Below, piece by piece: positions 1 to 6,543 of a DNA stretch of 7,393 nt (the stretch's first letter is position 1; each line of letters opens with the position of its first letter). This stretch comes from Pedobacter sp. UBA2067 (GTDB taxonomy: Bacteria; Bacteroidota; Bacteroidia; Sphingobacteriales; Sphingobacteriaceae). The notes under the pieces are model-generated. The model was not told where the DNA came from. It was given only the letters and a program-made list of their open reading frames with translations, and made no database searches. A program made the position numbers and the translations under genes. The stretch is from positions 1 through 7,393 of the forward strand of contig DDAD01000014.1 in NCBI GenBank assembly GCA_002333205.1, in the 5' to 3' direction.

Positions 1-1
1 A

Positions 2-2215
2 AAAAATATAAAGGTACCTGCTAAAATGCTTAAGAGAAGTCTTGTTTTTATTCAGGCAACCCCATCCGAACTGTGGCTGAGCAACAATGAAGGTGTATTT
101 AAGTTTGAAAAAGGCGGAAGGTCAACGCAATTTCTCCACAATATCCCAGCAAGTCAGGTTATCAAAGATAGGCACGAGAACATGTGGTTTACGACTTCAA
201 ACGGCATCTACATGCTACCGGCATTGCGTAACAGGATGTACATCTTCGATCAGGACCAGGGCTTGTCCAGCAACTACATAAAAAGCATAACTAAAGACAA
301 AGATGGACGACTCTGGCTTGGGATGGATAAAGGCATACTTAATGTATTTAATCCGAAGTCGAACTCCATTGAAAAGATCAGCCTTTCAGCACTTGGGTTC
401 AAGAGCAACATCAAACAACTGTATTTGGATAATAGCAACGAGTCTATGTACTTCAGTACTGACCTTGCGCTAGGGCGAATTAAAAACATATACGATCAAA
501 GACAGCCTCAATTACTCCGGGAAGTCACCAGTTCGGTACTTGCGATTAAGGATTTCAGTTTGAGTCCAAAAAACCAGCTGGCCATTGCATCAGCCTCAGG
601 TGTTTTCTTAATTGATAATCCGCGGGAACAGTTTCAGTTTCATGCACTGAAGGTGAAAAGTGGACAGAACTTTTTTCCTAACCGAGCCTATGCAGTACAT
701 TTTAATAGCGCTGGAAAATTGTGGTTTTCGAACACAGAAGGTTTGAATGCTGTGGGTGCGGCGGGATTGAAAGACCCTGCCGACATTGCCTATATCAAAG
801 ACAAAAGGGTAAACGATATTAAGGAACTGAAGAATGGTATACTCGTACTCGCAACAGATGGCTATGGCCTTGCTTACATTAAAGACGGAAAAATTATAAG
901 AAAGGTCACCATTTTAGATGGGTTGGGCGATAACATCTGTAAAAAGCTCTTTGTTGATGGTGATCATCTATGGGTAATTACCAATAATGGTATTAACAAC
1001 GTGTCTATTGATGGGCCTAAACTTGAAGTACAAAGCTTTGAGTACACCAATGCATTACTAAAAAATGATGTCAATGATCTTTATATAAGTGACAAAACAG
1101 CTTATTTTGCTACAAATAATGGCCTGATCTTCTTTCCGAAAAAAGCGTTTATAAAAAAGAATAAAGCGCCAAAGGTTATTGTATCCAGTATTCTGAACAA
1201 CAACAATTCCATAGCTGTAGAAGACACATTGGCTGCGCTGGATCCATCCAGGAACAACATCACTTTTATCTATAGCGCTATTGACTTTGAAAAACAAGAT
1301 CTGGTGTATAGGTTCCGATTGAATCCGGAAGACAATTGGACAGAGACCCGGAACCGAAGGCTGGAATTTTCCGCCCTGTCTCCTGGAGAATACACCTTTG
1401 AAATCAGCACTAAATCTAACAACACCGATTGGAGCGATCCGACAAAGATCAGGTTCAAACTGGAGGAACATTTCTGGCAACGTAACTGGTTTATTCTGGT
1501 TCTGCTTATCGCTGCCAGTTTCACCTTCTATAAAATTGCAGTAATCATCACCAACTGGCGTAAAAATGAGGAACAAAAACAACTCATGCTAAAGCACAAG
1601 ATCCTGATCCTGGAACAAAGGGCTTTGCTTGCCATGATGAATCCTCACTTCATCTTCAACGTCATGAATTCAATTCAACACTATATCAATACTAAGGATA
1701 CCTCATCTGCCAATAAAATCTTAACTGGCTTCGCCCGTCTCATCCGCAAAAATCTTGAAATCTGTACAAAAAGTTTTATCTCTTTAGAAGAGGAGTTAGA
1801 ATACCTGACGCTGTACCTTGGCCTGGAGAAGAAGCGTTTCGGAGAGAAATTTAATTATACGATCGAAGTAGACGCTGCCATCGATAAAGGAGAGGTTTTT
1901 ATCCCCTCCATGTTGTTACAGCCCTATATAGAGAACGCAATCTGGCATGGGATAATGCCGAAGGAAGAGGGCGGCAATATACAGATCACCATGGAGGTTA
2001 TGGATCAGGAAGTTTTACTGATACACATTATCGATGATGGCGTAGGCATTGAAAACTCGAAAAGGCTTAAAAGGGAAACACACAGTAGTAAGGGCATGAG
2101 CTTAACACAGGAACGGGTGCAATTACTTAACCAAATCGAATCTCTGTCCATTGAGATTTCGATCAATCAACGTGGAAATGCAGGTACAAGGGTCACGATT
2201 CAGGTGCCAATATGA
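2..2215 (+). CDS. Propeller-type sensor histidine kinase, LytS/YesM family (5' end outside window)
   Basis: Membrane sensor kinase expected to phosphorylate a LytTR- or AraC-type response regulator. Residues are counted from the ATG at 26. Residues 1-375 contain propeller-like repeats of the Reg_prop type, for example DKDGRLWLGMDKG near 91-103 and FVDGDHLWVITNNG near 309-322. A Y_Y_Y-like beta-sandwich (about 410-478) follows, then one membrane segment (about 488-508) and a short linker. The His_kinase box MNPHFIFN has the phospho-acceptor His541. The ATPase domain shows an N box (PYIENAIWHG, 633-642), a G1 box (DDGVGI, 670-675) and a G2-like KGMSL (689-693). The ATG at 26 is probably not the true start: the frame is open back to base 2, there is no signal peptide, and the first visible residues already look like a propeller blade. 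Family members are usually about 1,000 residues, with an N-terminal signal peptide exporting the propeller to the periplasm. No response regulator follows the TGA stop. The ligand is unknown. Confidence 0.9.
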   Translation, partial: KNIKVPAKMLKRSLVFIQATPSELWLSNNEGVFKFEKGGRSTQFLHNIPASQVIKDRHENMWFTTSNGIYMLPALRNRMYIFDQDQGLSSNYIKSITKDKDGRLWLGMDKGILNVFNPKSNSIEKISLSALGFKSNIKQLYLDNSNESMYFSTDLALGRIKNIYDQRQPQLLREVTSSVLAIKDFSLSPKNQLAIASASGVFLIDNPREQFQFHALKVKSGQNFFPNRAYAVHFNSAGKLWFSNTEGLNAVGAAGLKDPADIAYIKDKRVNDIKELKNGILVLATDGYGLAYIKDGKIIRKVTILDGLGDNICKKLFVDGDHLWVITNNGINNVSIDGPKLEVQSFEYTNALLKNDVNDLYISDKTAYFATNNGLIFFPKKAFIKKNKAPKVIVSSILNNNNSIAVEDTLAALDPSRNNITFIYSAIDFEKQDLVYRFRLNPEDNWTETRNRRLEFSALSPGEYTFEISTKSNNTDWSDPTKIRFKLEEHFWQRNWFILVLLIAASFTFYKIAVIITNWRKNEEQKQLMLKHKILILEQRALLAMMNPHFIFNVMNSIQHYINTKDTSSANKILTGFARLIRKNLEICTKSFISLEEELEYLTLYLGLEKKRFGEKFNYTIEVDAAIDKGEVFIPSMLLQPYIENAIWHGIMPKEEGGNIQITMEVMDQEVLLIHIIDDGVGIENSKRLKRETHSSKGMSLTQERVQLLNQIESLSIEISINQRGNAGTRVTIQVPI

Positions 2216-2305
2216 TATTATCGACCGTTTACTCAAAATTGTCTACCATTGACTAAGAATCGGAAAATTGCTCAACTCTTTGTTTTAAACTTGTATTAGA
2301 AATTA

Positions 2306-2322
2306 AACAAACATGGTTTGTT
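2306..2322. repeat. 17-nt perfect inverted repeat, 7-bp arms
   Basis: The arms AACAAAC (2306-2312) and GTTTGTT (2316-2322) are exact reverse complements separated by ATG. Two further pairs (TT at 2303-2304 with AA at 2324-2325) follow after one mismatch. It could be a dimeric regulator site or a small RNA hairpin. No T-tract follows, so it is not a terminator. No nearby regulator can be tied to it from sequence alone. Confidence 0.5.
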
Positions 2323-2406
2323 AAAGCGCGTTCTTATAGAATTGGCAAAAGATATGTTCACCTAACCTAAAAACAGTATCTCAATTCAGGGTTTCATTTG
2401 TGTGTT

Positions 2407-2443
2407 AAAAGTGGTAAAGCGAAATCTTTACCACTTTTTTTTT
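2407..2443 (+). terminator. Strong rho-independent terminator
   Basis: A perfect 9-bp stem is formed by GTGGTAAAG (2411-2419) and CTTTACCAC (2426-2434), with the 6-nt loop CGAAAT. A run of nine T follows (2435-2443). The AAAA at 2407-2410 can extend the stem by pairing with the first T residues. The orientation ends + strand transcription. It lies about 195 nt past the kinase stop, so it either closes a long 3' untranslated region or ends a separate small RNA. Confidence 0.88.
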
Positions 2444-2492
2444 GCGCTTAATTTTTCGGATTTAAAATTTACGGCAACTTTTAAAATTCAGC

Positions 2493-2521
2493 TTGGAAGA
2501 TTTATTTATTTTTTAATTTTG
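2493..2521 (+). promoter_or_regulatory. Bacteroidetes-type sigma-A promoter for the small acidic protein gene
   Basis: The -7 element TAATTTTG (2514-2521) fits the Bacteroidetes consensus TAnnTTTG exactly. A TTG at 2493-2495 serves as the -33 element, with 18 nt between the two. Transcription would start near 2527-2530, giving a 5' leader of about 70 nt before the ATG at 2601. It lies just downstream of the terminator at 2411-2443, so the next gene is transcribed separately from the kinase. This is a consensus match only. Confidence 0.6.
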
Positions 2522-2600
2522 CATTGTACAACGCGTACGGCCTCGTAAATAATCAATTTGTATTTTTAAATTAGCATTCGCAACCAGCCATTTTATTTGT

Positions 2601-2798
2601 ATGATAACAACTAAGAAATCCACCAAGAAAAGTTCTGTTGATGATTCCCGTTTTGAAGATGATATTCTAAATGGAATTCAGACCACTGGCTTTAGCAAAG
2701 CAACTCCTTTCGATGATGAGGATGATGACTTTGACATGCCTTTGGATGATCTGGATACGCTAGATACTTTTGATTCTGACGACGACGATGACTATTAA
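2601..2798 (+). CDS. Small, highly acidic protein of unknown function (65 aa)
   Basis: I do not recognise this protein. It has a lysine/serine/threonine-rich start (K5, K6, K9, K10), a middle part around RFEDDILNGIQTTGF (17-31), and a strongly acidic second half (38-64). It carries 20 Asp and 2 Glu against 5 Lys and 1 Arg. The C-terminus is five Asp followed by Tyr. It has no Cys, membrane segment or signal peptide, so it should be cytoplasmic and probably disordered. A real gene is likely because it has a consensus promoter 80 nt upstream and its own terminator 24 nt downstream, and because the strict basic-then-acidic layout is unlikely in random sequence. There is no Shine-Dalgarno sequence before the ATG, as is common in Bacteroidetes. 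By charge it could bind a basic protein or metal ions, or mimic nucleic acid; none of this is shown. Confidence 0.72.
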   Translation: MITTKKSTKKSSVDDSRFEDDILNGIQTTGFSKATPFDDEDDDFDMPLDDLDTLDTFDSDDDDDY

Positions 2799-2821
2799 CT
2801 GGTAAAAAAAACTTAATATTG

Positions 2822-2846
2822 AAGCATCCTAATCAGGATGCTTTTT
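2822..2846 (+). terminator. Rho-independent terminator after the small acidic protein gene
   Basis: A perfect 9-bp stem, AAGCATCCT (2822-2830) with AGGATGCTT (2835-2843), closes the 4-nt loop AATC and runs into a T-tract (2842-2846) followed by AATTTT. It begins 24 nt after the stop codon of the 65-residue protein, making that gene a single-gene transcription unit. It also lies only 22 nt before the next start codon. Confidence 0.85.
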
Positions 2847-2868
2847 AATTTTACACCATTTAGCACGC

Positions 2869-3987
2869 ATGCAGATCATTGAAGTAACAAATAACAGCAC
2901 CCGTAAAGCTTTTTTAAACGTTCCGCACCTGATATACAAAGGAGATGAAAATTGGATCTGTCCACTTGACCAGGACATTGAACAAATCTTTGATGCAAAG
3001 AAGAATCCATTTTTCAGCCACGGCGTTTGTACCAGATGGATCTTAAAGAATGATCAGGGGCTGGTTATCGGACGGGTGGCTGCATTTATAAACTTCAAGA
3101 AAGCGGATCAGTATGAGGTGTCTACCGGAGGAATGGGATTCTTCGAATGCATTGATGATATGGCAGCAGCTACGCTCCTATTTTCAACCGCGGAGTCCTG
3201 GTTAAAAGCACAGAAAATGGAGGCCATGGAAGGCCCGATCAATTTCGGTGAAAATGATTCATTTTGGGGCTTATTGGTTGAGGGCTTCAGTCCTCCTTCA
3301 TATGGCATGAACTACCATCCTCCTTATTACCACAAGCTTTTCAAAGCCTATGGCTTTGAAACTTCTTACGAGCAAATTACCAATCACCTGGACATTACCA
3401 AGCCATTTCCTGAGCGCTTTTCCAAGATCGCAAATTGGGTAGCCAATAAACCAGGCTATACCTTCGAGCATTTTTCTAAAAAGAACTCTGAAAAATACGT
3501 AAACGACTTGATGGAGATTTATAATGACGCCTGGAAGGACTTCAAGAACTTTGTGCCAATTAAGAAGGAAACCTTAATGGAGTCTTTCAAAAAGATGGAA
3601 ACCATTATGGACGAGCAATTGATCTGGTTTGCCTACGTTAATGGTGAACCTGCATCATTTTTAGTAACCATTCCGGATGCAAATCAAATGATCAAGGGAT
3701 TTAAAGGTAAGTTAGGCTTGCTACAGAAGCTGGTGTTCGTTTATAAACGTTGGAAAGGTGTGTCGCGAATGCGCGCAATTGTAATGGGAACAAAAACTGC
3801 TTATCAGAAACACGGGTTGGAGTCTGCCCTATTCATTACGCTGGGTAAGTATGTTCTCCCATTAAACCAATATGAAGAATTGGAGATGTCCTGGGTTGGA
3901 GACTTTAACGATAAAATGTTAGCTATTCATGAAGCAACGGGTGCCGCTTTTGGCAAGCGGCACATGACGTTGCGTAAGACTTTTTAA
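2869..3987 (+). CDS. GNAT-like (N-acetyltransferase superfamily) conserved protein, 372 aa
   Basis: This resembles a conserved Bacteroidetes family usually annotated as GNAT-fold or hypothetical; the substrate is unknown. The N-terminal half has GNAT-like strands (VIGRVAAFIN, 66-75) and a helix with AESWL (108-112). The most distinctive stretch runs from GPINF (122-126) through NDSFWG (129-134) to HPPYY (150-154). The C-terminal half looks like a second GNAT-type unit, with an LIWFAYVNGEPASFLV strand pair near 250-270. Its end carries EMSWVGDFNDKML and the terminal KRHMTLRKTF, similar to the last strands of acyltransferases that act on bulky substrates. There is no signal peptide or membrane segment, so it is probably cytoplasmic. 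The ATG at 2869 is chosen because it opens the first beta strand directly. No clear promoter is seen between the preceding terminator and this start. The gene converges with the XRE gene and overlaps it by 4 nt at the stop codons. Confidence 0.78.
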   Translation: MQIIEVTNNSTRKAFLNVPHLIYKGDENWICPLDQDIEQIFDAKKNPFFSHGVCTRWILKNDQGLVIGRVAAFINFKKADQYEVSTGGMGFFECIDDMAAATLLFSTAESWLKAQKMEAMEGPINFGENDSFWGLLVEGFSPPSYGMNYHPPYYHKLFKAYGFETSYEQITNHLDITKPFPERFSKIANWVANKPGYTFEHFSKKNSEKYVNDLMEIYNDAWKDFKNFVPIKKETLMESFKKMETIMDEQLIWFAYVNGEPASFLVTIPDANQMIKGFKGKLGLLQKLVFVYKRWKGVSRMRAIVMGTKTAYQKHGLESALFITLGKYVLPLNQYEELEMSWVGDFNDKMLAIHEATGAAFGKRHMTLRKTF

Positions 3988-4316
3988 TTTTCCCCTCTGA
4001 TTTCCTCATAAAGATCAATAACCTTCTTTTGAAGCTTAATGATTTCTTCTTCACGAGCGGATAGTTTTTCTTTTAGACTATTAATCTCTTCGAAGTTTAC
4101 GGATTGTGGATTTTCACCTTCTTTTGAGATGATGTCCATTGTTGAGACCTCAAAAAGGTTTGCAATTTGTTCTAATCTCGAGATATTTATGTCTGTGATG
4201 CCCGTTTCTATTTTGGAAAATGCAGGTATGGAAATCTTCAATCTTTTAGCTACTTCCCCCTGGCTCCATCCATTTTTCTGTCGTAGCTGTCGAATATTTT
4301 TACCGATAATGTTCAT
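3984..4316 (-). CDS. XRE-family helix-turn-helix protein with C-terminal coiled coil, 110 aa
   Basis: This is a small DNA-binding protein of the Cro/C1 (HTH_3) type. The five-helix HTH domain spans about residues 4-62: IRQLRQKNGWSQGEVAKRL contains the first helices, ISIPAFSKIETG the recognition helix, and ISRLEQIANLFEVS the last helices. Residues 75-108 are rich in Glu, Lys and Leu with heptad-like spacing (INSLKEKLSAREEEIIKLQ), so a dimerising coiled coil is likely. There is no sensor or peptidase domain. Proteins of this layout are common in Sphingobacteriaceae, but their targets are mostly unknown. The gene lies 29 nt after mpl on the same strand, so it may be the last gene of the tpiA-prmA-mpl block or have its own promoter inside mpl. 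Its TAA stop overlaps the TAA of the convergent GNAT-like gene. Confidence 0.85.
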   Translation of the reverse strand: MNIIGKNIRQLRQKNGWSQGEVAKRLKISIPAFSKIETGITDINISRLEQIANLFEVSTMDIISKEGENPQSVNFEEINSLKEKLSAREEEIIKLQKKVIDLYEEIRGEN

Positions 4317-4345
4317 GATAGTTTTTTAACTGTGTGTTTCTTGGG

Positions 4346-5698
4346 CTAGACCTTCAACTCGCGTGCCAGTTTAATAAGATCTAAACCACTGAAATTTCCT
4401 GAACTCATAAGCAATAAGTTCGTATTAGTAAAATTCATTGCCAAGAGGTAGTTCTCCAGCGTCTGCTTGTCGTTAAAGAAAATTAAATTTTCATCTCTAA
4501 AAGCCGTTTGAACATCATTTTCAGTGAAAGGCGTGATCTTTTTGTGCTTAAAGGTCATATCATCTATGTAAACGATCGCATGGTCAGCCATTGACATTGT
4601 ATCTTCATATTGACACAAAAATTCTTTGTTCAAGCTGCTAAATGTATGCAACTCTATACAAGCTACTAAGGTCCTGTCAGGAAACTGTGACTTGACAGCA
4701 GCAATGGTTGCTTTGAGCTTTGAAGGCGAATGTGCAAAGTCCTTGTAAACGTTAGAATTTTCAGTATGCCCAATCAGCTCGAGACGCTTTGCTGCACCCT
4801 TGAACGATGCTATAGCCGTATTGAACGCACGCTCCGAGATATCCAGACTTGCACAAACATGCCTTGCTGCACTTAAATTCATCAGGTTGTGATCGCCAAA
4901 CACATTTAATGCGGTATGATCCGGAAGCAGGGTCGTAATTCCATTTTGAATCACGTGTGCAGGAATCTCGTATGGCACCTTTTCGACAGCTGAAGTAGAT
5001 TGCTCGACAAGCTTCTTAACCTCTGCATCCAACTCACAGTAAATTAGCCGGCCTCCAGGTTGAATGGTATTGATAAAGATGTTAAATTGTTCAACATAGT
5101 TTTCAAACGTCGGGAACACGTTAATGTGATCCCAGGCGATTCCACTAATAACAGCGACATTCGCTTTATATAAATGAAACTTTGGTCTCCTATCAATTGG
5201 AGAGGCTAAGTATTCATCTCCTTCAATAATGATCACAGGTGCCTCGTTGGTGATCTTAACCATCGTGTCGAAGCCTTCGAGCTGTGCACCTACCAGATAG
5301 TCAAAATCTTTTTGGTAGTAGTTTACCACATGCAGGATCATTGATGTAATTGTGGTTTTACCATGACTGCCACCAATAACTACCCTTAACTTATCCTTAG
5401 TCTGTTCATAGATGTATTCTGGATACGAATAAACCTTCAATCCAAGCTCTTGCGCGCGCAGCAGCTCTGGATTATCAGGAAAAGCATGCATACCTAAAAT
5501 AACCGCATCCAGGTCCGCCGTAATCCTATTTGGATCCCAGCCCATAACTTCTGGTAGCAAACCAAACCTTGCTAGCCTGCCACTGGATGGTTCAAATACC
5601 GCATCATCAGAGCCTGTGATCTGAAAACCTTTTTTATGTAAAGCAATTGCCAGGTTGTGCATCGCACTACCCCCAATCGCTATAAAATGTATACGCAT
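4346..5698 (-). CDS. mpl: UDP-N-acetylmuramate:L-alanyl-gamma-D-glutamyl-meso-diaminopimelate ligase (murein peptide ligase)
   Basis: This cytoplasmic ATP-dependent Mur ligase joins the recycled tripeptide L-Ala-gamma-D-Glu-mDAP to UDP-MurNAc, returning cell-wall fragments to peptidoglycan synthesis. The N-terminal nucleotide-binding motif is IGGSAMHNLA (8-17). The ATP P-loop is GSHGKTT (110-116), and the central acidic motif is EGDEY (159-163). WDH (189-191) precedes VFPTFENY, FGDHNLMN (267-274) matches the Mur-ligase C-terminal linker motif, and DFAHSP (320-325) and HTFSSLN (351-357) lie in the C-terminal domain. The spacing through the P-loop and IDRRPKF (168-174) fits Mpl better than MurC. 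The length of 450 residues is normal. The start lies 5 nt after the prmA stop, suggesting translational coupling. The stop is TAG, which matters for interpreting the amber codon in tpiA. Confidence 0.93.
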   Translation of the reverse strand: MRIHFIAIGGSAMHNLAIALHKKGFQITGSDDAVFEPSSGRLARFGLLPEVMGWDPNRITADLDAVILGMHAFPDNPELLRAQELGLKVYSYPEYIYEQTKDKLRVVIGGSHGKTTITSMILHVVNYYQKDFDYLVGAQLEGFDTMVKITNEAPVIIIEGDEYLASPIDRRPKFHLYKANVAVISGIAWDHINVFPTFENYVEQFNIFINTIQPGGRLIYCELDAEVKKLVEQSTSAVEKVPYEIPAHVIQNGITTLLPDHTALNVFGDHNLMNLSAARHVCASLDISERAFNTAIASFKGAAKRLELIGHTENSNVYKDFAHSPSKLKATIAAVKSQFPDRTLVACIELHTFSSLNKEFLCQYEDTMSMADHAIVYIDDMTFKHKKITPFTENDVQTAFRDENLIFFNDKQTLENYLLAMNFTNTNLLLMSSGNFSGLDLIKLARELKV

Positions 5699-5703
5699 AA
5701 TTG

Positions 5704-6543
5704 TTATTGTTTGATAAACCGGGCGGCAACCCAGTCGTTAATCTTTTTATGATCCTGGTACTGCATGCCAACCTTTAAGCAAGCCTCCTTAATCATCTCC
5801 AGATCCGGGCTTTCATAGAATCCACTGAAGACGATCTCTCCCGCGGTTTTAAGCACTTCTGAATACCTGCCAATTTGATCCAGCAGAATATTTCGATTAA
5901 TGTTCGCGAGAATTACGTCGTAAGTCGCATTTGGGATTACTTCTTTCCCACCGCAAATGATGTCAATATTAGTGATGTTATTCAATGCAGCATTCTCCAC
6001 GGTACTTTCATAACAAACCTGATCGTAGTCGATTGCTGTAAGTTGAGATGCCCCTTTCTTAGCAGCTAAAAACGCGAGTATGCCTGTACCACAACCCATA
6101 TCGAAGACCACTTTACCATTCAGGTCCATTGAAAGGATATACTCCATCATCATGGTGGTTGTCTGGTGGTGACCAGTGCCAAAAGCCATCTTCGGATCAA
6201 TAACGATCTCAAAAGGATATTCGGGCTTAGGGGCATGGAATGTTGCACGGACATAACATTGGTCGCTGATTACAAGTGGTTCAAAGTTCTTTTCCCACTG
6301 TTCATTCCAATTTTCACCTGCAATCTCGGTCACAGCATAGCTGTAGTCCAATTCATCATTATAGGATAACAGCAAGGCCTTCAATGCAGATTCCTGGAAG
6401 TTATCCTTTTCAATGAATGCTGAAAAGCCAGTTTCGGTATCCTCAAACGTGTTAAAGCCAATACCAGCAAGATCATTTATCAAAAGATCCCGCTGGTAGT
6501 CTTCAATACTTTTAAATTCAAATGTGACTTGTATATACTGCAT
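5704..6543 (-). CDS. prmA: Ribosomal protein L11 methyltransferase
   Basis: PrmA is a cytoplasmic SAM-dependent enzyme that methylates amino groups of ribosomal protein L11. The N-terminal substrate-recognition domain (about 1-95) ends in NWNEQWEKNFEP (78-89). The PrmA hallmark IDPKMAFGTGHHQTT lies at 115-129, the SAM-binding glycine motif DMGCGTG at 148-154, an acidic ribose-binding residue in AIDYD (170-174), and the catalytic-loop equivalent ILANIN at 211-216. The length of 279 residues fits the short Bacteroidetes form of the family. The ATG overlaps the normal tpiA stop by one base (TAATG), and the gene ends 5 nt before mpl. Translation of prmA is therefore probably coupled to ribosomes finishing tpiA, and early termination at the tpiA amber codon could lower prmA expression. 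Confidence 0.94.
   Translation of the reverse strand: MQYIQVTFEFKSIEDYQRDLLINDLAGIGFNTFEDTETGFSAFIEKDNFQESALKALLLSYNDELDYSYAVTEIAGENWNEQWEKNFEPLVISDQCYVRATFHAPKPEYPFEIVIDPKMAFGTGHHQTTTMMMEYILSMDLNGKVVFDMGCGTGILAFLAAKKGASQLTAIDYDQVCYESTVENAALNNITNIDIICGGKEVIPNATYDVILANINRNILLDQIGRYSEVLKTAGEIVFSGFYESPDLEMIKEACLKVGMQYQDHKKINDWVAARFIKQ

Larger units (their letters stand above)
2216..2600. other. 385-nt intergenic region without a protein gene
   Basis: This AT-rich stretch lies between the kinase and the small acidic protein gene. In any frame I see only trivially short reading frames. The one overlapping the kinase stop (ATG at 2212) runs 14 codons to TAA and does not resemble a receiver domain. 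The stretch holds an inverted repeat (2306-2322), a possible small structured transcript, a strong terminator (2411-2443) and a Bacteroidetes-type promoter (2493-2521), each described separately. Confidence 0.8.

Noticed and set aside
1058..1582. 174-codon open frame on the minus strand inside the kinase gene
   Set aside because: It lies wholly antisense to clear Y_Y_Y, membrane and linker coding sequence, has no recognisable motif, and its composition looks like a shadow of the sense frame.
26..2215. Complete kinase gene starting at the ATG at 26
   Set aside because: The frame is open to the window edge, there is no signal peptide, and the first residues already look like a propeller blade, so the gene probably starts upstream.
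2212..2256. Start of a response regulator overlapping the kinase stop
   Set aside because: The frame ends after 14 codons and lacks any receiver-domain motif.
4039..4329. 96-codon open frame on the plus strand opposite the XRE gene
   Set aside because: The opposite strand encodes a clear HTH domain and coiled coil. This frame is Ser/Phe/Ile-rich, as expected from the complement of Glu/Lys-rich codons.
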